Positions 12,499 through 22,954 of a stretch of 64,000 nucleotides of DNA are shown here, piece after piece. This stretch comes from Lateolabrax maculatus (lineage: Eukaryota > Chordata > Actinopteri > Acropomatiformes > Lateolabracidae): positions 4,715,001-4,779,000 of the forward strand of contig CM062196.1 in assembly GCA_031216445.1 (NCBI GenBank), read 5' to 3'. Numbering within the stretch: position 1 is the first letter of the stretch; every line of letters starts with the position of its first letter. The translations under genes and the position numbers were made by a program. The notes beneath the pieces are model-generated. The model made no database searches and was not told where the DNA came from. It saw only the letters and a program-made list of their open reading frames with translations.

Positions 12499-12504
<6 letters not shown>
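11431..12504. other. Intergenic, no gene
   Basis: 12075-12160 has repeated GGTTTAGG-like words that may be an old repeat. Nothing else was seen. Confidence 0.6.

Positions 12505-12561
<57 letters not shown>
12505..12561. repeat. (GT)28 microsatellite
   Basis: A pure run directly upstream of the 12.6-kb candidate enhancer. Confidence 0.95.
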
Positions 12562-12564
<3 letters not shown>

Positions 12565-12810
12565 GCGTGTGTGAAGGTATCATCCCGGCTCGGTAGCAGC
12601 CAGCTAGCGGCTAAATGACTCTCCACACTTCATTAGTGGCGATGAGGTGAGCTGCTCATCTCCTCATTGTCAGCCAGCGCTAAGCTGCAGTAATCCCAAA
12701 CAAAGGGCCGGGGCCTCGCAGCAGCCTGCGTGGATTAGACCGCTTTCTAGAAACATCCGAGAGAGATTCATTCTCATTCAAATTGGCCTGTAAACAAAAC
12801 CAGCGGTGGC
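12562..12810. promoter_or_regulatory. Candidate conserved enhancer block (OTX/SOX/TCF/FOX motifs)
   Basis: Unique DNA between two long GT tracts. It has a SOX core CATTGT (12665-12670), an OTX-type TAATCCC (12691-12697), a TCF/SOX-type AACAAAG (12699-12705) and a perfect FOX site TGTAAACA (12789-12796). This set fits a neural/anterior enhancer, but activity is not shown. Confidence 0.4.
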
Positions 12811-12901
12811 CGGGAGAGAGATGAGAGAGGAGAGAGATGAGTGTATGATGGAGGGAGTGTGAAACATCTTGTATGTATACATGTGTAATATCGCTGCAGT
12901 C

Positions 12902-12916
12902 TGTGTGTGTGTGTCT

Positions 12917-12959
<43 letters not shown>
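12902..12959. repeat. (GT)n microsatellite
   Basis: A GT run with one CTG interruption, about 90 bp downstream of the 12.6-kb candidate enhancer. A shorter GT run is at 14017-14038. Confidence 0.95.
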
Positions 12960-12962
<3 letters not shown>

Positions 12963-14089
12963 TGTGTTGAGGCCTGAGAGTGGGTTTTAACCCCGGCCAG
13001 AAGCTCCAGAATCAAAGAGTGTGTGAGAGAGAGGCATAGGAATTGATATAGAGTTTGAATTGGAGCCTACAGTATATTAAAAGCTACAAAAAAGCTCATT
13101 TTCTCACTTTCTGGTATTTAGCCATGCACATATCTCCATCTGTGAGACTTTTGGCACCACCCAAAAAACAATGGAAGTCAATGGAATTTCAAGTTTGGTT
13201 CTCAAAGCTTCACAAATTTACATTTTCATTTTACATTTCATCGCCTTTTGATTGGTAGTTGCAGTTTGTGTATAACGTACACAAGTACACTTAGTGTAAA
13301 GGTGTTTGTGAGTCTGGTACCTGGATGACTTCAACTTTCTCTTTCACATTACAAAATTACATTTTAAAACATCAGCATCAATGTCCCCACTAGTCTGAAT
13401 AATCCACAGAAAACACAGTCAACTGTTTTTATGGGGATGACTGATTCAGTAAAAAGTAGTTCCAGTGAAAACTGTTACAGTGAGATGTTTGGATTATCCA
13501 GAGCAGTGGTTCTTACACGTTTTCAGTTATTCTCTCCTTTGGAAGCCAAAAAAAATAAAATAATTGTTGCTTTTTCAAATGAATCAGGTTCAAAAACACT
13601 TTTCACAGCAGAAATTCTGACTTGTCAAAGCAGGAAAAACATACGTGGAATCAATAACTTTAATGATTGCAATGCAATTACTGCAATGCAGTGCATGTTA
13701 TTAGTTGCACCCGTCTAACTAAAATGTCTGTTTTGAAAATGATCTGTTCAACTTCAGTTTCAATCCACGTATCCACATAAATGTTTGTGGAAAAACAAAT
13801 TGCTGTTGAATTTTTTAGGGGTCATTTTACATTGTTGTGAGCTCCACGGACACAATTCCATTCACTTCTATTGTGTTAAATCTCAGACACGGATGTTTCA
13901 AAACCTGGGCAAATAAAACTTTAGTTATCGACATTGACCCTTTCAGCAACTGACTATTTATTCTAACCTGCACAAATGTCGGGTAGCGGTGTGTTGTGCA
14001 TTGTGAGACTGCTTTAGTGTGTGTGTGTGTGTGTGTGTTGTCAAGCGACTGTCAGTCTGTCTGATCATCTGATTCTTCCTCTCATGTGA
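12960..14089. other. Intergenic, no gene
   Basis: Unique A+T-rich sequence. The phrases near 13130-13185 and 13830-13870 may come from old repeats but are not identified. Confidence 0.55.
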
Positions 14090-14790
14090 CAGATTGGCTG
14101 TGAACCAGATTCAGATGTTTCCATTGTCTGCTCTTTCCTCAGTGTGCAGGATGCAGCCGCTTGTAACAGGCTCTGCAGCACGTTTTTTAAAAGTCACTCA
14201 AATGACGAGAGTTGTCCTCAGTCTGCTAATCTGACTTGATCATTAATAACCATCAATCAGCTCAGTGAATAAGTTACTTTAAAGCAGCCTTCTTCATCTG
14301 GCTGATGATGAGGATCTGATGTTCCGATTAGATGTTTTTGACTTAATTCTGCACTGAAATGCCACCAAATGCTCTGGCTTCTTAGCCATCAATCACCTCA
14401 TCTGCTGCTCGTCAGTTTCATAAGTAATCGGTTATTATTGGTTGTCATCATTATTAGCTGTCAATCAAACTGAGTTAGCTGTTATATAAATCATTTTAAT
14501 ATGATGTCAGTGGATCTGATGATCAGGCGTCCGTGTTTTCATCTAGTATTTGATCAATCCAACGATGATAATCATTGTAATTTCTTGGTTTATAATGTCA
14601 GTCACGTAGTCCCATAATCTGATTTAACCATTAGTATCTATCAGTCAAAGATTGCGGTTAGGTTGTCATTTAGAGGCCCTTAAATGGTGCAAGTTAGCCT
14701 GTAATCAAGTATTTAAACATTATAAGTACTATCTATAAATACTAAATCTACTCAAACGTAATTTTCATCATCATCAGGATAATCGTCTGT
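14090..14790. promoter_or_regulatory. Candidate regulatory block dense in TGAT/ATCA motifs, with a PBX-MEIS site
   Basis: A 700-bp unique region packed with ATCAATCA, TGATTA and TGATCA words. An exact PBX-MEIS/PREP composite TGATTGACAG lies on the minus strand (14458-14467). The paired phrases CCATCAATCAGCTCA (from 14250) and CCATCAATCACCTCA (from 14386) suggest internal duplication. Confidence 0.4.
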
Positions 14791-16389
14791 AGTTTTGACT
14801 GCACTCACTTATCCACGCTGCCTAATTTCATATTTAATCTAAACTTCTATCCTCTGAATCTTTGGATTTGGGATGTTTAACTGCTTCTTTAATTGGTGTT
14901 TTGGGTTTATTCCTACAGTATATCTGCTCTGTGTATGTAGCAAACACCGCACAGATATCTTCTTGTTAGTTCACAGTGGTGTTTGTTTTCATGGTGGAAT
15001 GTACTATTGTATTTTCCTGTGCCATTGTAAGTCAGTACCTCCCCTACACACCTGGGTATGATTGCTTAATCACTGTAAAAGGAGGCTGATACCGCTCTTG
15101 TGGCACTCTGATGAAGGCTTGTTTGGTGAAATGGATCAGACTGAACAATGCAGATTTTAAACTACAGCAGGATTATTGAGAGAGCTTTTGTGCTTTTGGG
15201 GAATGTTGCTATCAGATGCCATGCTGCTGTTCAGCTGTATATAAAATGGCTGTGATTAACCCGAGTGTGATTTATCTGCAGTTACTGCCTGGCTCTTTTT
15301 GACCAAACAAAGTATAAGATTCTTATAATTATCCACTTCCTTGGAAAAGCCAATGAGATGATGAGGACACTGAGAGAGATGAAAATGATGATAATGGTTT
15401 AGTTCATTAAATACATTATTCTAATTTCATAATTAAAGGTTTCTCTACTTTTTAAGTATCTGACTAACAAAACAGGAACAAAGTGACCAAAGTTACAGGA
15501 GCAGTTTAACAAGAAGAGTTTCTGTGAGTCAAACATGCGAGTCCAGGTTTATTAAACAGTCATCTCTTAACATGAATCATAACTGGAAAGCATGGTGGTT
15601 TACAAGAGGCGACCAACGGAAACTTTCGGTATCTGCTCTGTTTAAACTGTTTATGTTGCATTCTTCATTAATGAGATGGCAGTGATGTATGTTGTTCTGC
15701 AAATATCTGACAGTTGTGTCAGCGTGTCTTTCTTCATGCCGGGGTTCCTGAACAAATAGCTGCAGGACTGACCAACCACCTCCCTTCTGGTGGTCAGCAT
15801 TTTAGTATCTTTAAAGCTCTAATCCTCAACTTTACAATGTCTGTCCTGCACTTTTCAGAGTCTGACCATGTCCAAACTACAGCAGATACACTTGAAAATG
15901 ATGTTTACATATGGAAATTTATGTCCACACTAGCATTTTCAAGTCTCTTTGAAAAGTTGTCCATCCACGCCAAAACTTGTAGAGCAAAATCAAAGTTGTG
16001 GATTACAACATCTGTTAGAGTAGCACGGACAGAGGCCGGTCATTTTGCTGAGTATGAGCAAGTGAAGCCTTCACTATGTCACCTACTGTTCTTCGTGATC
16101 ACATATTCTGTGCTTCGATACAGCCAAACAAAGTGTTGTTGTTCACATTGTCACATTTTAATATTGTCAGACAAGTAAAAGAGTTTAAAATAGGAGTTTG
16201 ATTTCAGCTTATAAATGCAAGCTCTTCCCCCAGGTGAACGGCACAGTAAGTCCTGCACTGCTGCACTAAGAAAATCACTTTTTTTTGTTCCACTGCGACT
16301 TTTTAACAGCTTTAGTCACTTTATAAATAAAGATGTTTGCATAAAACATACGGGGAGCTTGTAAAATGTGATGTTTTGCGATACGGTAA
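14791..16389. other. Intergenic, contains a 154-codon open frame without family match
   Basis: The frame 15714-16178 (+) is the longest non-repetitive frame outside sox2. It has no recognisable domain, no splice context and partial resemblance to MITE words, so it is not called a gene. Confidence 0.55.
15880..15990. mobile_element. Possible decayed DNA-transposon fragment
   Basis: GAAAATGATGTTTACATATG, GTCCACACTAGCATTTTC and TTGTCCATCCACGCC resemble the AAAACG/GTCCACAC words of fish MITEs. It lies within a 154-codon open frame (15714-16178) that shows no protein family and may itself be repeat-derived. Confidence 0.25.
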
Positions 16390-16455
16390 GTCAGTTAGTC
16401 GATTGACAGAAACTCACATACTTTTACTTAGGTAATACTTCCTCCACCATTGCTG
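16390..16455 (-). mobile_element. Small composite of two MITE-family end fragments
   Basis: GTCAGTTAGTCGATTGACAG (16390-16409) resembles an end of the TAATCG family. CTTTTACTTAGGTAATAC and TTCCTCCACCATTG (16430-16452) resemble the reverse end of the TTAAGTAAAAGT family. The fragments are short, so confidence is low. Confidence 0.35.
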
Positions 16456-16696
16456 CTGATACCTTGTTTGCAGTTTGGAACGTCCTTCTGCAAAAAATAC
16501 TGATATACCTTTAAGATTCTACATTTCATTGATGATTGATGGGTGAGGGAACGTGGCCTGAAAAGCAGACTTGAACTCTCTTCCTGTTCTCTATTGAACA
16601 TACTGTAGGTAATGTTGTGAACCCAGTGTGAGCCGCAAAACAGCCATTCAACAATGTTACTATGTCCACTCAAGGGCAAGTATAGTAGTGTTAATC

Positions 16697-16697
<1 letters not shown>

Positions 16698-16754
<57 letters not shown>
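16698..16754. repeat. (GT)28 microsatellite, left arm of a GT/CA inverted pair
   Basis: A pure run. The complementary (CA)21 tract lies 105 bp downstream. Confidence 0.95.
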
Positions 16755-16756
<2 letters not shown>

Positions 16757-16779
16757 GGGTAACGTTTGTGCGTGTGACA

Positions 16780-16789
16780 TGATTGACAG
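16780..16789 (+). promoter_or_regulatory. PBX-MEIS composite site
   Basis: An exact TGATTGACAG in the 105-bp spacer between a (TG) and a (CA) tract. Confidence 0.3.
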
Positions 16790-16857
16790 TTGGTTGGCCA
16801 CATCTCCTTCAATAGGGCCCCCCCCTTTCACTGATTACTGTGTCGGTGTGTCTGTGT

Positions 16858-16859
<2 letters not shown>

Positions 16860-16901
<42 letters not shown>
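16860..16901. repeat. (CA)21 microsatellite, right arm of a GT/CA inverted pair
   Basis: A pure run, complementary to 16698-16754. Confidence 0.95.
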
Positions 16902-16903
<2 letters not shown>

Positions 16904-18157
16904 ACTATGCGGATATACAAAGGGAGAAAAGCCCACCGTGGATCTCCCATCAGGCCGAGCTGCGAGGAAAAACACACAAAACAGATGCAGCAAATGTGTC
17001 CACTCTCATGCATATGGAAACGCTAACAGGAGTGTGTGTGTGTGTAAATGTGTGTGAATTTGTGTGTATATGTCAATAGACAGATTCTATGTAAAACGCA
17101 TTAGCATTCAGCGATGATGATAGTCTTTCTAAAGGCTCTCATGATGCCACTGGTCTCTCTCTCCTCTCCTCTGTGGATGGGTTTATAATTAAAAGGGCTC
17201 CAGCTCTCTAATACGAGTGGTGTGTCCGTGATTTAGACTATATGGCACAGATTGATCAGATAAAGAGTCATATTTCTTCACTGCTAAGCCTATTCACACT
17301 GAGAGCACTGATGTTCTCTCTCTGCCTGTCTCTCGGTCATCCTCTCTCTCTCTTTCTCTGCTTTCCTGTTTGTCTCTGAGTCTTTCAGTCTTCCTCTAGT
17401 GCTGATTTCTGCTGCAGGTCTTTCTCTCTTTTTCACTCTGACCGACTAGTCATATGTGGTCTTTGCTGTCGTGTTTCTGCTCTGAACTTCCAAACATCAC
17501 CTGTCAACAACTCTGTGTCTTGTCATCTACACAGTGTCCACAGACGTCTTTCTCATTTTCTGTTGCTCGGCTAACATCGTGAAGTCCATAAATGAATCAC
17601 TTAGTCTGTGTGCTAGCTGATTTTAGAAAGAAAAATGCTGCGAGGCGATGAGTATCATGCAGCCAATGAGAAAGATTGAATGAACTGATTGAAATTTAGT
17701 ATTTATGAAAACAATTGCTTGAGTATTTACTTTAACTTTCACTTGATTGTGTCAAGAAACTGAATAACTATTCGTATCGTCATATTATATCTTTGCAGTC
17801 ACATGGAGATGAACTTATATATTCAGACAAACGTGAAAGGGTTTGTTCAGGCTTTTTAGGAAGTAATGTCAGGTGCGTGTAGTAAAGTAAACCGCCCCAT
17901 ATCACAGGAGGAAAAAAAACACCCGCACACATAAAGTCGTCGATGGTGCTGTGACCGAAACTTTAACCTTTTTGTGCGTTGTGGTTTTGTTTTTGAACTG
18001 ATTTATTTTTTTTTTATGATTCCCTTCTGACAAAAGCTGTTGTAAAATGCGAGGCCTGGTTCTTAATCCACTGTGTGTGTGTAAGTGTTGATACATATGA
18101 AGCTGAGACTGAGGGATGATAACGGTAGCAGAAGGAAACTGATTCTGTTTGTGTTTA

Positions 18158-18160
<3 letters not shown>
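16902..18160. other. Intergenic, one candidate block
   Basis: Apart from the 17.1-kb block, a CT-rich stretch (17310-17450) and plain A+T-rich DNA. Confidence 0.65.
17095..17300. promoter_or_regulatory. Candidate conserved enhancer block
   Basis: Unique sequence with TAATTA (17186-17191) and GATTGATCAGATAAAG, between a GT-rich repeat and a CT-rich stretch. Confidence 0.3.

Positions 18161-18192
<32 letters not shown>
18161..18192. repeat. (GT)16 microsatellite
   Basis: A pure dinucleotide run just before the pyrimidine/poly-C region. Confidence 0.95.
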
Positions 18193-18194
<2 letters not shown>

Positions 18195-18233
18195 CTCTAT
18201 GAACTACGCCAGACGAGGTGAAATGGGATTCTT

Positions 18234-18339
18234 TGCTCTCTTCTCCTCACCTCTCCTGTCCTCCATTATTCCTTCCCCTTTATCCCCTCTCTCCTCTCTG
18301 CCCTTCCCTCCATTCACTCCTCTCTCCCCCTCACCCTTC

Positions 18340-18372
<33 letters not shown>

Positions 18373-18400
18373 ACCCGTCTTCCCCTCCACCCCTGTGATG
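18234..18400 (+). repeat. Pyrimidine tract containing a C32 homopolymer
   Basis: CT-rich sequence runs into 32 consecutive C (18341-18372), then CCCTCCACCCC. The minus strand is poly-G and could form G-quadruplex or triplex DNA. Confidence 0.9.
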
Positions 18401-18419
18401 GACAGGGTGTCCTCACCTT

Positions 18420-18700
18420 GTAACGATCAGTGACATCCAATATGTTTGGCTTGGGATCATCCCCTGTGTGTCCATTGTGCTTTCTGTTAAACGCTTTATT
18501 GATTAGCCATGAGTTAATTACAAATTACATCAACCGTGGGCAGACTGAGGTGGCTTGTACATGGCTGCAGGATCCATCCTGGAGGAACCAATACATGTTG
18601 ACTGCACGCACACCTGCAAGGCGTGCATCTCAACCTCAGCAGGTTGCATTAGTCTACCTGATCCCCCGCCTATGAACACGCGTGCATTTATGACATTTCA
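18420..18700. promoter_or_regulatory. Candidate conserved enhancer block
   Basis: It begins right after the poly-C tract. It has a SOX core CATTGTG (18473-18479), GATTAG and TTAATTA (18514-18520), then a unique GC-balanced stretch. An open frame across it shows no family similarity. Confidence 0.35.
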
Positions 18701-19018
18701 CAGTGCCTTATCAATGCTTTAAGGGCGTGCAGTAATTTCTGGGCGATTGTAGTGAAAAGGGTAGAATTAGAAACAGGAGGTTCCTGCAAGACACCAAGGG
18801 TATGCGCCCTGACTACTTAATTCTATCAAGCACAACTTGACTCACCCATATGCAAAATTATGAGACTGTGCCAAATCCACAGCAGACCTCTGCAGGCTAA
18901 TGTATTCTGGATTTAAGCTCCATTGTAAAATTCATAACAGCCAGCACCTGACCTGCTCCGCTGCAGCCCCAAAAACAACCCCTCACCCCTGACTTTTGCA
19001 CAAAGTTAAGAAATCTAA

Positions 19019-19047
19019 ATAATAATAATAATAATAATAATAATAAT
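19019..19047. repeat. (AAT)n trinucleotide repeat
   Basis: About nine AAT units at the left edge of the 19-kb candidate enhancer. Confidence 0.9.
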
Positions 19048-19425
19048 CGTTGCAATTTGCAGCAGCAAGCACTTTTTCCAGCCCTTTTCCTTTTCATGCC
19101 GTGTCAGTTTCTCTTTGACATTGCCGTGTACTTTGTGCAAAAGGAAAAAGGAGCGAAAAAAAAATCTTTATCAAATCCCCATTCTGAGGCTTTCAATAAG
19201 GCAGGCCATTACCTCACTGGCGCTTTTGTTCGGCCTATACAAGAGAGAACAAAATGGTTATTCAGGAGGACGCTTTAGATTTTTATTGTGGGCTCGCTAT
19301 TCACAAAGAGCACCGTTATTGTATTAAAAAGAACCATCTGTGGCAGAAACAATGGCTTCAAATTATCTGTGAATACCCAGTGAACAAAATATAAAGCTTT
19401 TTCCTGCTCATTATGTGGGCTAAGC
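19048..19425. promoter_or_regulatory. Strong candidate sox2 upstream enhancer, about 4 kb from the gene
   Basis: A 380-bp unique block with low repeat content and several SOX-like sites (AACAAAATGG near 19249, AACAATGG at 19348-19355), plus A/T-rich POU-like words. It is centred about 4.0 kb upstream of the TSS. In mouse a known telencephalic enhancer (SRR1, overlapping N-2) is also about 4 kb upstream; equivalence is a guess until aligned. Confidence 0.5.
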
Positions 19426-19564
19426 TAGGGGGTGGAAGATAGGAGAGGAGAGGCATAGACTTTGCTATAACTGACTTTTGTTGTTCTTGCTTGCATTCTT
19501 CTCCTTTTTAAATCGGCCCCCTTTTCACATTGTGTGTCGCCATAAACGGCTTTTCTTGTTGCAG

Positions 19565-19882
19565 GGCTTCGCGGAAAGAAGACAGCGGAGCTCCAGACAG
19601 ACAGCGGGGCTCCACGGGGCTGCACGCCGGCCAAAGCGCGCCGGCTGCCGGATCCAAACCGCACGGACTACCGGGGAGGGTGGTGGTGGCGGGGCTGGGG
19701 GACATGCGGAGGGCTGCCGGTCGGACGTTTCCCGGCCGTCGTCGGGAGCTCTGTCCCGGACAAGCTGAGGCTCCCCTCGCCGGGGGGGAAGCGAGAGGAA
19801 GATATGGAGGAGGATGAGCGAAATGGCATCTTGTTTTATTTCTGCCAATCAAGACGAGAGGAAGACAACTCCCAAACTGGCA
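19565..19882 (+). ncRNA. Candidate spliced exon / small CpG island upstream of sox2 (possible sox2ot exon)
   Basis: An isolated CpG-dense segment (about 25 CpGs in 240 bp, 19560-19800) in A+T-rich DNA. It is bounded on the left by an acceptor-like pyrimidine tract ending TTGCAG (to 19564) and on the right by the donor-like GTAAGT (19883-19888). It runs in the sox2 direction. Vertebrate sox2 lies inside an intron of the same-strand lncRNA gene Sox2ot, so an exon or alternative first exon is a reasonable reading. The last exon base would be A rather than G, which weakens the donor. It could equally be a CpG-rich enhancer. Confidence 0.35.
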
Positions 19883-19914
19883 GTAAGTTGGAGTGTGGTG
19901 GAGAGGAGAAGCCC

Positions 19915-20002
19915 TGTGTGTGTGTGTGTGTGTGTGTGAGTGTGTGTGTGTGTGTGTCGGTGTGTGTGTGTGTCGGTGTGTGTTTGCGTTGGTGTGTGTG
20001 TG
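19915..20002. repeat. Interrupted (GT)n tract
   Basis: GT runs broken by AG, CG and TTGCGTT words, just after the candidate exon donor site. Confidence 0.9.
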
Positions 20003-21039
20003 AAACCTGCAGTGTTGTGGAATGACACCGCATGGCATCATGAGCTTCACTGAGTCTCTGCTGCTCAACATACACTGACAGCAAATGTTTGGATAAAATT
20101 GATTTTATCCATTTATATTTATTTGTTTCCCTCTTTTGGTATTTATTTTTAACGATGTTGAATTATATAAAGTTTGGATTACAAATCAAACACCCTGGAT
20201 TATTTAATTATTGATGCGCTTTTATTCTACTATTAGAGACATTTAGTTTAGTTTAGTCTCCAAAATATCACGTTGTAAATTGTAATAAACTTTAGATTTT
20301 ACCATCCTCACTTTATATTTTCATTCACTATAAAGCCGAATATGTTGAACGACATCTTGTCAATTTAACAACCTGATAAACGTTTATTCTTTCTGCTATA
20401 ATCTGATTTATTTTAGTTAATAAAGGCTCGAAACAAAATAAATATAGAAAAAAAAAAATTTATCTCGGAAATATTATAATTATAACAAACCATAACCTGA
20501 GCATTTGCCTAAAGACTCATCGGTGTCTAAATAAGAATGAGAACAATTTTATTCCTTTATTTATCTGGAGAAAAAAATCCTCATATATGTTTATTATGTC
20601 AAAGCAAGAGTTATTAATGTTTTTGATTTCCTCGGCTGCCTCTCCAGCCCCTGGTACGGCCCCTAGTGGCAAGAAAAAGACAAGTTTATTTCCATTTCAC
20701 CTGAAATCTGTCTGTCAGTGCCATAAACAATTATCATTTTAACATTATAAGTCATTTTTTAAATAGATTTTGGCATTTGTGTCTATTTATATTTCATTTG
20801 ATTTAACTGACATCTACCAATATCATCGCGATCAGCTCAGAAATTATATTTATTGTCATGTTACTTTTATAAGTAACTGCGCGGCTGTTGTCAGAATCAT
20901 TTATCACTCATATAGTTGCTTTTTTTTCTTCTTTTCGTCGCTTGTTTTTGCAGTGATCCTATCACCTAAATTTGTGCATCCACAAAACAGCATTTTGATA
21001 TCACAGCGTGCTGCTCGCTGTATTTGCTGTATCCATCCC
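20003..21039. other. Intergenic between upstream candidate elements
   Basis: Strongly A+T-rich; 20630-20740 is unique and carries the minus-strand CTCF-like word. No coding signal. Confidence 0.65.
20658..20671 (-). promoter_or_regulatory. CTCF-like motif upstream of sox2 (minus orientation)
   Basis: The reverse strand reads TGCCACTAGGGGCC, matching the CTCF core with one main mismatch. It lies about 2.5 kb upstream of the inferred TSS and forms a divergent pair with the site at 21780. Motif match only. Confidence 0.4.
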
Positions 21040-21500
21040 AACCTGGTGTAGCAGGGGGCTTACAAGTGGTCCAAGGGAGCCGCCCCGCTAGTTTCTCCAG
21101 GTTTTTGTCAAACAACGGCTTTAATTCAGGATGATTGTGGATGCAGGGCCATTCCCGGCTGGATGGGGCCTGCTTTCAGAGAGCTGCAGGGCCCCGCTGT
21201 TCCTTTATTATCATAAGCAGATTAGAGGTAGCGGGGAACACACTCAGATGCAGATAGCAGCCGAGCGGCCCATTTCAACCTTGCATTATAATGGACCGAG
21301 CTGCATGTGTCGCCTCTCGCAGCCTATTAAGCACAAGATGAATCTTATGTAAGGTTGCCGGGGCCGGCATAATGAGAGCACGGGGGCTCCGCTCCTCCAT
21401 TTATTATCAAATGACTAAAACAAAATAATAAGGCTTGATCTATTCACTTTCAATTATGATTTAATCTAGAGACACGCATTTAAATTAAATTATTTCAGGT
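21040..21500. promoter_or_regulatory. Strong candidate sox2 upstream enhancer, about 2 kb from the gene
   Basis: A long unique block with TGCATTATAAT (21282-21292; POU half plus two ATTA cores in palindrome), CATAATGAG and many clean GC-balanced stretches, lying between the two CTCF-like motifs. It could be the counterpart of a mammalian proximal neural enhancer; alignment would decide. Confidence 0.5.
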
Positions 21501-21638
21501 GTGTGTACTTGATCTATCTTTAATTATTGGGATTGTCTGGCTTGCAGATGTGCGGTTGTGGAGTGACTGAATGTCTCCAGTGCTTTCCAGTTATTTTACG
21601 CCTGCTGTTGTTGGGTGCTGAATATATTTTACATATAT

Positions 21639-21663
21639 TTTATTATTATTATTATTATTATTA
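21639..21663. repeat. (ATT)n trinucleotide repeat
   Basis: About eight ATT units between the 21-kb candidate enhancer and the plus-strand CTCF-like site. Confidence 0.85.
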
Positions 21664-21779
21664 TATTCTATTTCGTTCCCCGGACTTCTAAAAACAGCCA
21701 TCCTGTATTCCTTCTCTCTCTGCTTTGAGAAAAACCTGCCTGGGCTTTTTTCTGGCTTTGCCTGTAGTTCCGCCTCTCT

Positions 21780-21796
21780 CCAGTAGGCGGCGCTGG
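21780..21796 (+). promoter_or_regulatory. CTCF-like motif upstream of sox2 (plus orientation)
   Basis: CCAGTAGGCGGCGCTGG closely fits the CTCF core plus the GCGCTGG flank common in bound sites. It is about 1.4 kb upstream of the TSS and points toward the gene. CTCF occupancy near Sox2 is known in mammals; here it is inferred from the motif. Confidence 0.45.
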
Positions 21797-22420
21797 TGTC
21801 ACGCAGCAGGACGCCTTGTCTTTAGATGGAGAATGGGGGGGGGGGAAGCAAAACAAGTGGCAGCAACACTTCCAACCTAAAAAAAAAAAAAACTTTAGTT
21901 GCTTTGGACATTAACAGCGTATGAGTGAGTTGTTTGGTTTTAAATGGGACGACGCAGGTTTTTATCCGGTAATAATCTCCGCTCCGCTCGGTTTGATCCG
22001 GAATAAAGTGAAGCAGGTGGAGGCCGCTTTTCATTCACACTAATTGGCTGACACGCTTGTTCAGGCTTATATGAATGAGCTGTGCCTTTTGTGCAAACAC
22101 ACTTTATCTTAAAATATTCCTCACCTTTATTTCTCTCCTCCCCTCGTGTCCCCGGTAGGCCAGACCCCCCCCCACTACAAAGCCCTAACAACAACAGCAG
22201 CACTGTGGCAGTGGAAGTGGAGTGGAGTTGGGTCTTTGTCCGGACAGATGTAGCGACAACATCCCAAACAAAAACCGCTTATTTGTGCCGAGATGAGCCC
22301 GTCTGCCTTCTGTGTGTTGGCATTCAACTTCACTAAACAAAAGGACTGGGGGAAACATCTTGGATTACCTTTCCTCTTTTCAACGCTAAAAACCAGCCGT
22401 GGTCCCCCCCCACCCCCCCA

Positions 22421-22421
<1 letters not shown>

Positions 22422-22456
<35 letters not shown>
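22422..22456. repeat. (CA)17 microsatellite preceded by poly-C
   Basis: Two C runs (22404-22419) lead into a pure CA run. Confidence 0.95.
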
Positions 22457-22457
<1 letters not shown>

Positions 22458-22954
22458 GCCGCTATTCACTGCTTTGAGTTAACCAACAAAGTTTATTTAA
22501 GTGTTGTTATGTTATTGGGGTTTTAAGTGGGGGAATTAGTGACTTTTTGATTCTGAACAACAGCGGTGTCACGGGTCGGGACTTAATGTCAGAACAATGC
22601 TCTTCCCACCTTCAACACAAGATGACACTGACACCATTCACGTCGACGTTTGATTCATTTATTTAACACATGCTATTTCTTTTATTCTCATTTTACAACT
22701 CGTCACCCTTTGGACTTGTTAGAATTCAGGCTGTGCATGTTTTCTTTTTTAAACACCCAAGGCATAAAAAAAATGCTTTATTCATTAAAAATTCTTCAGC
22801 ATATTTTTTTTTTTTATTTATCAGGAAACTTTTTTGTCCTATTTTACCAACTTTGCATGACGACACTTTTTCTAATTTCCCCACAGCAGCCAGCAAGAGT
22901 CTGCAAACTCCCTCTTCCTCTGTATAATGCTGGAAAATGTTCATAAAATGCCAC

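Noticed and set aside
15714..16178. 154-codon frame as a gene
   Set aside because: No recognisable domain, no promoter or splice context, and parts resemble decayed transposon words.
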